A DNA stretch of 64,000 nt from Bog-159 sp963707465. GTDB lineage: Bacteria > Acidobacteriota > Terriglobia > Bryobacterales > Bryobacteraceae. Position 1 is the stretch's first letter. Every line of letters starts with the position of its first letter. The notes under the pieces were generated by a model that was given only the letters and a program-made list of their open reading frames with translations, was not told the DNA's origin and did not search any database. Location: the NCBI GenBank assembly GCA_963707465.1, contig CAVPQK010000013.1, positions 930,001 through 994,000 on the forward strand. Reading direction: 5' to 3'. This document shows, piece after piece, positions 8,314 to 15,611 of the stretch. Both the position numbers and the translations under genes were made by a program.

Positions 8314-8957
8314 GATGGCACTCCCTCCTGCACGCCCTCCAGGAGTCCCTCCAGCATCTTTTCCCATGTCGGTGCGCCGATCCGGACCTTGTGCCTGTAG
8401 AGTCGATCGAAGACGTCGCGGCTGAGGCAAAGCCAGGCGCTATTGGGATAATACAGATCCATCATTTCTTTCCACGGCTGAATCGGCAGCCGGAACTTCG
8501 CCTCTTTGTCCCACGAGATCGGCGCGACCTGCAATCCGCCCGCAGCGGACTCATAGAAGACCGTGCCGCTAAACTGAAAGCACAGCGGAACCTCGCCATC
8601 CTGCAGGCCGTGGAAGTACTTGACCGCCGCCACATTAAAGTCGAAAGAGCAGGGCACGGGGAGTTCGGCGTGCCTCTCGCCGGTGAAGCCCGGCACCACG
8701 ATGCCCACCTGGGTCCATAGCATGGTGCGCAAGGTCTGACCCCACCGATGTGGCTCTCCGAACAGATCTTGCAGGCCCTCCTGGTCCGCTGGAGCATATC
8801 GGCGGCGCGTCGCCTCAATTTGGATCTGGCACCGCAGGGCGACGGTATGCACGCGCTCTTCGCCGGCATTGGAGACCACCAGATCGAAACCCAGCAGCGG
8901 CACCGCTGCGTGAGGAATGGCCTGCACGCCGCCAATTCGAAAATTCAAATCAGGCAT
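8310..8957 (-). CDS. DUF6084 family protein
   Basis: The 215-residue protein matches my memory of DUF6084, a family tied to actinobacterial-type group 1h hydrogenase clusters. Visible features are LLGFDLVVSNAGEERVHTVA (a beta-sandwich-like start), the aromatic segment FGEPHRWGQTLRTMLWTQV, SFDFNVAAVKYFHGL and a C-terminus with PWKEMMDLYYPNSAWLCL. There is no signal peptide or membrane helix, so it is cytoplasmic. It overlaps DUF5947 by eight bases and the next gene by four. Function unknown. Confidence 0.8.
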   Translation of the reverse strand: MPDLNFRIGGVQAIPHAAVPLLGFDLVVSNAGEERVHTVALRCQIQIEATRRRYAPADQEGLQDLFGEPHRWGQTLRTMLWTQVGIVVPGFTGERHAELPVPCSFDFNVAAVKYFHGLQDGEVPLCFQFSGTVFYESAAGGLQVAPISWDKEAKFRLPIQPWKEMMDLYYPNSAWLCLSRDVFDRLYRHKVRIGAPTWEKMLEGLLEGVQEGVPS

Positions 8958-9588
8958 GCGGCACTTCCGATCGCGTCTTCAGGTCCACAAAGAACGACTC
9001 CAGTTCTTTCCAGACGTCCGCGCCGCCCGACAGTCCCTTCCAGTGCGAACGAATCAGCCAAACCAGCTTGTAGCATTCGTCGATCGGCAGCAGGTAGTAC
9101 TCCGGGCCCGCATAACTGCGGGCAGGCCCCAGACGGTTAACCAGCAAAGCTTCCACATCCGGTTCCATGTCCGCCAGCGCCGGGTTCTCGGCCACCAGGT
9201 CGCTCCAGGTATCCAGCGGCAATTGGGATTCGGTGGCGCCCGCCGGGCTGGGATACTGCGCCACCACGCGCCCCTCCAGGCTGCTCTTGAAGAAAAACGC
9301 CATGTTGATGGGGATCATCAGGCTGGCCCACTCGGCATCGGTGAGGCGGAACCCGGCCAGAAATCGGATTCGCCGGGAGCACCGTTTGTATTTCGACCCC
9401 GCCTGCGCGCCAAAAAGGAGGGCGCAAGCCTGGCAGGAACAGAGTAGCTTTCGCGCCTTCGGATCGACAAGATGGGGATGGTCCCCGGCCAGTTCCGCGC
9501 CGCATAACTCGCAGATTTCGACTTGGCGGCGCTTGGCTGCGAACTGATTCAGAGCCTCCAGGGTGCTCGCCAGGCCGCCGGAAGTCAT
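8950..9588 (-). CDS. DUF5947 family protein with CxxC pairs
   Basis: The 212-residue protein starts with a short helix, then CELCGAEL and, about 25 residues later, LLCSCQACALLF. The paired cysteines could bind Zn or an Fe-S cluster. The following segment YKRCSRRIRFLAGFRLTDAE and MIPINMAFFFKSS are typical, as far as I recall, of DUF5947, which occurs with DUF6084 in group 1h hydrogenase operons. ATG at 9588 overlaps the nifU-like TGA by four bases. A role in metal or cluster insertion is possible but not shown. Confidence 0.8.
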   Translation of the reverse strand: MTSGGLASTLEALNQFAAKRRQVEICELCGAELAGDHPHLVDPKARKLLCSCQACALLFGAQAGSKYKRCSRRIRFLAGFRLTDAEWASLMIPINMAFFFKSSLEGRVVAQYPSPAGATESQLPLDTWSDLVAENPALADMEPDVEALLVNRLGPARSYAGPEYYLLPIDECYKLVWLIRSHWKGLSGGADVWKELESFFVDLKTRSEVPHA

Positions 9589-10157
9589 AAGCCCGCACCG
9601 TTGCCATTGGCCGCCACGCGAAGTCCAACCAGCTTCTCCAAGGGCACAAAGCCGGAGGCGGCGGCCTTCTCTTCGACCACCTCGATGGCCAGATGAACCA
9701 GATCGGGCGCAGCCTCGTACATGGCCTCTTCGACGGCGGACTTCAGCGAACCGGCGGACGACCCGCAGCTGGACCCACTCGCGCTCAGTCGCAGCCGGAC
9801 TACGCCGCCGTCAGTCCCCAACAGCTCAACGCTGCCCTGTGAACGGAGGCGCGGCCGAAGCTTGTCAACCGCCCCCTTGACGCGGGTCTCCAGATCCAGC
9901 GGATGCAGCCCGTTGGCCGCCAACAGATTTCCCACCAGTTCGTCGCGGCCCAGTTCGCCCAGGATTTCTCTGCCCGCCTCTCCTTTCGCCGCGATGATTT
10001 CCGTCAGCCGGTCCAGACCCGCGCCATACAGCGCCATCAGCGATTCGACCAGCTCTCTGGCAGTCGCCAGCGAGCCGGGATCCGCGGAGGCCTCCAGCTT
10101 GTGAATCAGTTCCTCGATGCGCGCGGTCTGCTGCTGGACTGCCGTTGAGTTGGTCAT
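9585..10157 (-). CDS. NifU C-terminal-domain-like protein, one cluster Cys lost
   Basis: The 190-residue protein has a helical N-terminal half and a C-terminal NifU-like scaffold domain (about residues 90-165: DKLRPRLRSQGSVELLG, VVRLRLSASG, LKSAVEEAMYEAAPD). In NifU/NfuA domains the cluster is held by CxxC in the pattern GSCGSC-P-SS. Here the codons read GSSCGSSAGS, so the second Cys is Ser. Unless it dimerises through single cysteines, a standard [4Fe-4S] scaffold is doubtful. The start at 10157 follows a hairpin and a gap of 81 bases after the large subunit. Position suggests Fe-S supply to the small subunit. Confidence 0.85.
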   Translation of the reverse strand: MTNSTAVQQQTARIEELIHKLEASADPGSLATARELVESLMALYGAGLDRLTEIIAAKGEAGREILGELGRDELVGNLLAANGLHPLDLETRVKGAVDKLRPRLRSQGSVELLGTDGGVVRLRLSASGSSCGSSAGSLKSAVEEAMYEAAPDLVHLAIEVVEEKAAASGFVPLEKLVGLRVAANGNGAGL

Positions 10158-10190
10158 AGGTAGCTTATGCCCTGAATGCCGCCAAAAAGA

Positions 10191-10220
10191 GCGGCCGGCG
10201 AGAGGAGTCGCGCCGGCCGC
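10191..10220 (-). terminator. Intercistronic hairpin with T-run, likely attenuator
   Basis: A perfect 10-bp stem (GCGGCCGGCG / CGCCGGCCGC) with a 10-base loop lies between the large-subunit stop and the nifU-like start. In the transcript direction it is followed within a few bases by TCTTTTTGG. It looks like a leaky terminator or mRNA-stabilising hairpin that would leave structural-subunit message in excess over accessory genes. This is read directly from sequence; the effect is inference. Confidence 0.6.
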
Positions 10221-10238
10221 GTGAGCATCCTCCAAGCC

Positions 10239-12035
10239 TTAGGATTGAACGCCGAAGGTGGGAGAATGGACGGTTTCCAGCACCTTCCCTTCGCCCAGAT
10301 ACATATGCACGCCGCAAGGCAGACAGGGGTCGAAGCTGCGCACGGCACGCATGATATCTATGCCCTTGAACTTGTCCGGCCCGTTTTCCTCGAAGATCGG
10401 CGTGTTCTGCACGGCATCTTCGTACGGCCCGGGCGTCCCGTAAACATCGCGCGGATTGGCATTCCACGGCGTTGGGGGATACGGATGATAATTCGCGATC
10501 TTGCCATCCCGGATCACGACGTGATGGGAGAGCACACCGCGCACCGCTTCGTGGAAGCCGCATCCGATAGCTTCGTCCGGCACTTTGAACTCCGACCAGG
10601 TCCTGGTGCGCCCGGCATGCAGCTCCTTCAGCGCCTGTTCGGCGAAGTGCAGGGCGGCGGCCGCGGCGTAAGCCTGGAAGTAAGTGCGCGCCCGGTCCCG
10701 CTCGATGGCATTGCTCCATTTCGGAATCTTCCACTCGAACTCGACTTCCGGCAGAGACACCGTTTTAGGCAGATAGATCTTCACGCTGTGGCCGGTGGCC
10801 TTGAGATAGCCGATGTCGACGATGCCCGCCAGCGCGGTCGCCCAGAAGCGGGCGATGGGGCCGCCGCCGGTGTCCAGCGCCAGATACTCCTCGGTTCGCT
10901 TATCGTACCATCGCGGCGACATCACCCAGGTGTATTTGTCCGAGAAGTCGCGCTTCTGCGGCCGGGGAATGGTGGTCTGATTCCAGGGATGCCGCTGGTC
11001 AACGGGATTGCCCAGCGGATCCTGCTTGACGAAGGTCTCGCCGCGCTCCCAGTCGTCGTAATAAGAGCTGCCCAGGAGGATGCGGATATTTAGGTTGATG
11101 TCCACCAGGTCGGTGGTCACCAGTTTGCCATCCACGACCACGCCGGGAGTGACATACATGCCGCGGCCCCACTCCGTCATGTTCTTGTAGGTATAGTCGC
11201 AGACAGCGGGGTTATTGAACGAGCCCCAGCAACCCAGCAGGATGCGCCGCCGCCCGACTTCTTCATACCCTGGCAGCGCCTCATAGAAAAAGTCGAACAG
11301 ATCGTCGTGCAGCGGGACTACTTTCTTCATGAATTCCACGTACTTCATCAGGCGCACGATGTAATCCGTGAAAAGCTGAACCGTGGGCACCGTGCCGACG
11401 CCGCCGGGATACAGCGTGGACGGATGCACGTGCCTGCCTTCCATCAGGCAGAACATCTCGCGGGTCATGCGGCTCATCACCAGGGCTTCGCGATAAAACG
11501 CTCCGGTGAAAGGATTCAGCGCGGTCATGATGTCCGCGATGGTCTTATAGCCGTGCAGGTTGGAGTGCGGCGACGCGGTCTTCTGCGCCTTGCTCCAAAC
11601 GCCGGGGTTGGTCTCTTTGACCATCTGTTCGCAAAAATCCACACCTACCAGGTTGTCCTGGAAAATGTTGTGGTCGAACATATACTCGGCGGCCTCGCCA
11701 AGATTGATGATCCATTCAGCCAGAGGCGGCGGATGCACCCCGAACGCCATGTTTTGCGCGTAGGTCGCGCAGGTAGCGTGGTTGTCGCCGCAGATACCGC
11801 AGATACGGCTGGTGATGAAGTGCGCGTCACGCGGGTCTTTGCCCTTCATGAAGATGCTATAGCCGCGGAAGATGGACGAGGTGCTGTGGCACTCGGCCAC
11901 CTGGCGGTTTTCGAAGTCGATCTTGGTAAAGATCCCGAGACTGCCCACAATGCGGGTAATCGGGTCCCAGTTCATCTCCACCAGCTTCCTGGACTTGGAG
12001 GGCGTTTCCGTTATGGTTCCAGTTAGGGTGCTCAT
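10239..12035 (-). CDS. hhyL: Group 1h [NiFe]-hydrogenase large subunit
   Basis: The 598-residue subunit holds the NiFe active site that oxidises H2. N-terminal ligands are in RICGICGDNHAT (about residues 76-87) and C-terminal ligands in DPCLPCGVH (about residues 569-577), followed by a 21-residue tail that the adjacent protease would remove. MNWDPITRIVGSLGI and the L1/L2 contexts match group 1h (actinobacterial type, former group 5), which oxidises H2 at low, including atmospheric, concentrations. It follows hhyS by 18 bases with AAGGAG before its ATG. No signal peptide, as expected for a cytoplasmic enzyme. Confidence 0.96.
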   Translation of the reverse strand: MSTLTGTITETPSKSRKLVEMNWDPITRIVGSLGIFTKIDFENRQVAECHSTSSIFRGYSIFMKGKDPRDAHFITSRICGICGDNHATCATYAQNMAFGVHPPPLAEWIINLGEAAEYMFDHNIFQDNLVGVDFCEQMVKETNPGVWSKAQKTASPHSNLHGYKTIADIMTALNPFTGAFYREALVMSRMTREMFCLMEGRHVHPSTLYPGGVGTVPTVQLFTDYIVRLMKYVEFMKKVVPLHDDLFDFFYEALPGYEEVGRRRILLGCWGSFNNPAVCDYTYKNMTEWGRGMYVTPGVVVDGKLVTTDLVDINLNIRILLGSSYYDDWERGETFVKQDPLGNPVDQRHPWNQTTIPRPQKRDFSDKYTWVMSPRWYDKRTEEYLALDTGGGPIARFWATALAGIVDIGYLKATGHSVKIYLPKTVSLPEVEFEWKIPKWSNAIERDRARTYFQAYAAAAALHFAEQALKELHAGRTRTWSEFKVPDEAIGCGFHEAVRGVLSHHVVIRDGKIANYHPYPPTPWNANPRDVYGTPGPYEDAVQNTPIFEENGPDKFKGIDIMRAVRSFDPCLPCGVHMYLGEGKVLETVHSPTFGVQS

Positions 12036-12053
12036 TCGATCGCTCCTTTGCTT

Positions 12054-13118
12054 CTAATAACCCCTCGGATGATAGCCAGTGGTCAGCTCGGCACGCGGGT
12101 GCCGCCACTTAGGCTCCTTATTCAGGCTCTTGTTAGTGAACGAGCGCAGCGAGGTCAGCGCGCGGCCGTAGATGCCCACGGCGGCCGACGAAAGCTTGGC
12201 GCCAGGGGGCTCGTCCATAAACGGCATGAACTTATCGGGGAAGCCAGGCATGGTGCAGCCGATGCAGATACCACCCACGTTGGGGCAGCCGCCGATGCCC
12301 GCCATCCAGCCTCGCTTGGGCACATTGCAATTGACCACGGGCCCCCAGCAGCCCAGCTTCACGATGCACTTCGGCGAACCGTATTCCGTGGTGAAGTCGC
12401 CCTGCTCGTAGTAGCCGGCGCGGTCGCAGCCTTCGTGCACGGTCCTGCCGAACAGCCACGTCGGACGTAATTCTTCGTCCAGCGGGATCATGGGAGCCAG
12501 GCCCGCCAGTTGATATAGAAGATACAGAACCGTCTCCATGAAATTATCCGGCTGGACCGGGCAGCCGGGGACATTGACCACGGGCAGGCCAGCCTTGGAT
12601 CGCCAGTCCCAACCCAGGTAGTCAGCCAGTCCCATGCAACCGGTAGGGTTACCTTCCATGGCGTGGATGCCGCCATAAGTCGCGCAGGTTCCGATGGCTA
12701 CCACCGCCGTGGCCTTCGCCGAGAGCCGGTCGATCCAATCCGTGGTAAGGATCGGCTGGCCCGTATCCGAATCGGTTCCCAGCGCGGCCCAGTAGCCCTC
12801 TTTCTTGATCTTTTCGTTGGGTATGGAGCCCTCCACCACCAGCACGAATGGTTCGAGCTTGCCCTCCGCGGCCAGGTAGAAATGCCGCATGAAGTCGTCG
12901 CCGCATTCGTAGGCTAAGACGGGGTTGTGCAGGTGGACTTTGGGAAGCCCGGGTATGGCTCCCAATAGAACATCCTCAATGCTGGGCTGGGTGGCTGCAG
13001 TGATCGATACGGAATCACCGTCGCAGCCCAGACCAGCGGTGATCCAAACGATGTGAACTTCCTGGACGGGTGACGGTCTCTGCGTCTTGCGGCCGTACGG
13101 CACAGTGTCGGCTGGCAT
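12054..13118 (-). CDS. hhyS: Group 1h [NiFe]-hydrogenase small subunit
   Basis: The 354-residue electron-transfer subunit has three Fe-S sites. The proximal motif is WITAGLGCDGDS, with Asp where most hydrogenases have the second Cys of CxxC; the 3Cys-1Asp proximal cluster is a known feature of group 1h enzymes and is linked with O2 tolerance. Other ligands are visible in GTCATYGG, PGCPVQPDN, CIVKLGCWGPVVNC and GGCPNVGGICIGCTMPG. No Tat signal and no membrane helix, so cytoplasmic. AAGGAGG seven bases before ATG 13118 fixes the start. It is first in the operon, preceded by a 233-base regulatory gap. Confidence 0.96.
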   Translation of the reverse strand: MPADTVPYGRKTQRPSPVQEVHIVWITAGLGCDGDSVSITAATQPSIEDVLLGAIPGLPKVHLHNPVLAYECGDDFMRHFYLAAEGKLEPFVLVVEGSIPNEKIKKEGYWAALGTDSDTGQPILTTDWIDRLSAKATAVVAIGTCATYGGIHAMEGNPTGCMGLADYLGWDWRSKAGLPVVNVPGCPVQPDNFMETVLYLLYQLAGLAPMIPLDEELRPTWLFGRTVHEGCDRAGYYEQGDFTTEYGSPKCIVKLGCWGPVVNCNVPKRGWMAGIGGCPNVGGICIGCTMPGFPDKFMPFMDEPPGAKLSSAAVGIYGRALTSLRSFTNKSLNKEPKWRHPRAELTTGYHPRGY

Positions 13119-13351
13119 ACTTGGCCCTCCTTTTCCTCTCGGATCTGTGATCGGTCTTACCTTGCAAGGGTTGTATTGGTGATATTGCTTACAGACCCTT
13201 GCGTCTCTAAGTGCCTATTCTGCAAACGTCTACTGTGCATTGTAGGAAAGCGCGGGCCGGCGGCTCAATCCGTTTCAGCCTGTATTTATTTTCGTGGTTC
13301 CCACTATGGAAGTAACCGGGGATTCCCCGATAATGCTGCTTTCAATGAGAG
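13119..13351 (-). promoter_or_regulatory. Hydrogenase operon promoter region with inverted repeats
   Basis: This 233-base gap separates hhyS from the response-regulator gene. It holds a perfect 8-bp inverted repeat, GCAAGGGT (13164-13171) and ACCCTTGC (13195-13202), with a 23-base spacer; the left arm overlaps the palindrome CCTTGCAAGG (13160-13169). A second palindrome, CGGGGATTCCCCG, is at 13317-13329, near the end of the upstream operon. The first pair is a candidate operator for the NarL-type regulator encoded just upstream. I could not identify a confident -35/-10 pair. Confidence 0.5.
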
Positions 13352-14017
13352 CTACACCTGGCCCTGGCTGGCTACCCATTGCACCGCGTGCTGCACCAAC
13401 TCGCGGGCATTCTTAAGGGTCAGCTTCTCCTTGATGTGGGCGTAGTAGGATTCCACCGTCTTCACGCTCAGATGCAACTCTTCGGCGATCTGACGGGTGC
13501 CGTGGCCATGTCCGATAAGGCGGAAGACCTCGAGCTCCCGGTCGGTTAGTTCCGCCATGGGCGAACTCATGGCGGGCCCGGAACGATGAATGAACTGCTG
13601 CATCATCTTCTGCGACATTCGGTCGCTGACGTATACCTCGCCCGACAGGATCTGGCGGATGGCGATCAGCACGCGTTCGGTGGCTTCCTGCTTCATGATG
13701 TAGCCGTTGGCGCCGGCGCGCAGAGCCCGTTCCGCATAGAGCGACTCATCGTGCATGGACAGCATCAGCACCGGGAGTTTGGAGTCCCTGGACCGGATGG
13801 TCTTCAGTAGTTCGATGCCATCCGGCCCGTCGAGGGACACATCCACGATCACGATGTCTGGCTTCGCCGGGCCCAGCGCATCGAGCGCCGTGCGGGCATC
13901 CTCGGCTTCCCCGCACACCAACAGGTCGGGCTCCCGGTTGATCAGTTGCGAGAGTCCCTGGCGCACGATGGGGTGGTCGTCCACCACGAAGACCCTGATC
14001 TTGCCGGACCCGCTCAT
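13352..14017 (-). CDS. NarL/FixJ-family response regulator
   Basis: The 221-residue regulator has a receiver domain (RVFVVDDHPIVRQGL; phospho-Asp in PDIVIVDVSLDGPDG; KQEAT as the conserved Lys region) and a C-terminal LuxR-type helix-turn-helix (LTDRELEVFRLIGHGHGTRQ, then LHLSVKTVESYYAHIKEKL). ATG 14017 overlaps the kinase stop (ATGA), so the pair is co-translated and surely cognate. It sits between the kinase and the hydrogenase promoter, making that promoter the obvious but unproven target. Confidence 0.94.
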   Translation of the reverse strand: MSGSGKIRVFVVDDHPIVRQGLSQLINREPDLLVCGEAEDARTALDALGPAKPDIVIVDVSLDGPDGIELLKTIRSRDSKLPVLMLSMHDESLYAERALRAGANGYIMKQEATERVLIAIRQILSGEVYVSDRMSQKMMQQFIHRSGPAMSSPMAELTDRELEVFRLIGHGHGTRQIAEELHLSVKTVESYYAHIKEKLTLKNARELVQHAVQWVASQGQV

Positions 14018-15585
14018 AGGCCTCGCGATTGCAGCTTGCACGTCACAACCGTGCCCGTATGTCCTACCAATCCACGGTCGGAACCGGGCTGAACCTGCAG
14101 CGTGGCGCCAATCATTTTCGCGCGATAGTTCATGATATGCAAGCCCATGCCCGCGCTGCTCCTCACTTCCGCGGGCAATCCAACGCCGTCGTCCCGAATG
14201 CTCAGCGCGATCGAGTCGTCATCGCCAATCAGCGTGATCAGAATATTCTTGCCGTGCCCGTGCTTGACCGCGTTGTTCACGGCTTCCTGGGCAATGCGAT
14301 ACAAGTGGCCCGCGACCGTTTCGTCGTAGATCGGAACGGGATGTTCGCACTCAAAGCGGCAGGAAAGGCCGAACAAGTCATGTACTTCCGCGGAGTATTG
14401 CTCCAAGGCCGACATCAGTCCGCGCGCGTCCGACGCCACCGGGAGCAGTCCCCGCGAAAGCTCCCGGGTCTTGTGGATGGCTTCGTTCACCAGCCTGACG
14501 ATTTTGCTGGCGTCCGCGGCCTCGGCATGCGACTTGTCCGCGAGTTTTTGTTCCAGCACCTTGCTCATGAAAGCGATACCCGTGAGGTGCTGCCCCAGGC
14601 CGTCGTGAAGGTCCTGCCCGATACGGTGTTCTTCCCGCGCGCTAATCTCCAGGATGGCCGTCTCCAGGCGCTTGGACTCGGTGATGTCGATGCCGGTTGC
14701 GATGATGTGCCGCACCTGACCCTCGGAATCCGGCAGGATGGTCCCTGACCATGAGATCAGCCGCGGGCCGGCCTCGCCAGTGACCCAGTGCCATTCCAAG
14801 TCACTAGGGGCGTTCCGGAGGCGCAATTGCGCGAAGGCGTGCCTGAATTTCTGGCTGTCTTCCGCCATCGGAAACAGTTCCCAGGCATGCATGCCTTTCA
14901 CGTTGTCGAAGCGCCAGCCTGTCGTCTGCTCGCAGGCCCGGTTGAACTGCACCACTCGCCCGTCCAGGTCCAACACCATGATCAGAGTGCCAACGGTATG
15001 CAAAATGGCCGAGACAAAATTGCGCTCCTGCTGCAGCGCTTCTTCCGCCTGCTTCAGCTCTGTGATGTCAAACGCCACGCCTTGAATGAACCACGGGTGC
15101 CCGTCGTCGCTGCGAACCATCTTGGCCTCGCAATGAAACCAGACCACATGGCCATCGCGGGCGATGACCCGGTATACCGATCGCAGCGGTTTGCCCGTGA
15201 GAAACATCTCGGCGGCTTCCTCGCTCCAGCGCACATTGTCTTCGGGATGAATATGGCGGTACCAGCGCACCGGATCCTCCAGCCACTCCGCCTGCGAGAA
15301 CCCCAGCGCCGCTTCGATGTAAGGACTGACATAGGCCTCGCCGATTCCGCGGTCCAGGTAAACCAGAAACACCACGGCGGGAAGCTGTTCGACCAGGCTG
15401 CGGTACCTGGCTTGAATATTGAGCGGTTCCGGCGCGCCGTGCGGGCCGTCGGCCGCCTGCGATCCAACCTGCGTATCGCGCAGAAAAACGCTGGCCATGT
15501 CCTGGAGCATGGCTTGCGCTTCGGAAAGCGAAGGCTCCGCGCCGCCCCGAATTCCTTCGAGCGGCCGTTGGCCGCCTGCGATCAT
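14014..15585 (-). CDS. Soluble two-PAS histidine kinase (NarX/DesK-type HisKA_3)
   Basis: This 523-residue kinase has no transmembrane segment, so it is cytoplasmic. Domains: PAS 1 (about 50-170, YRSLVEQLPAVVFLV to GVAFDITELKQAEE), PAS 2 (about 180-295, ending GIDITESKRLE), a dimerisation/His-phosphotransfer domain of HisKA_3 type with the His in GQDLHDGLGQHLTG, and a HATPase with EAVNNAVKHG and IRDDGVGLP. I prefer ATG 15585 because GGAGGAG precedes it; an ATG at 15603 has no ribosome site. It lies 26 bases after an orphan hydrogenase small subunit, recalling HoxJ, the soluble PAS kinase that reads the HoxBC sensor hydrogenase. Confidence 0.92.
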   Translation of the reverse strand: MIAGGQRPLEGIRGGAEPSLSEAQAMLQDMASVFLRDTQVGSQAADGPHGAPEPLNIQARYRSLVEQLPAVVFLVYLDRGIGEAYVSPYIEAALGFSQAEWLEDPVRWYRHIHPEDNVRWSEEAAEMFLTGKPLRSVYRVIARDGHVVWFHCEAKMVRSDDGHPWFIQGVAFDITELKQAEEALQQERNFVSAILHTVGTLIMVLDLDGRVVQFNRACEQTTGWRFDNVKGMHAWELFPMAEDSQKFRHAFAQLRLRNAPSDLEWHWVTGEAGPRLISWSGTILPDSEGQVRHIIATGIDITESKRLETAILEISAREEHRIGQDLHDGLGQHLTGIAFMSKVLEQKLADKSHAEAADASKIVRLVNEAIHKTRELSRGLLPVASDARGLMSALEQYSAEVHDLFGLSCRFECEHPVPIYDETVAGHLYRIAQEAVNNAVKHGHGKNILITLIGDDDSIALSIRDDGVGLPAEVRSSAGMGLHIMNYRAKMIGATLQVQPGSDRGLVGHTGTVVTCKLQSRGL

Positions 15586-15611
15586 GAGCTCCTCCCGCGG
15601 CATTTAGCCAT

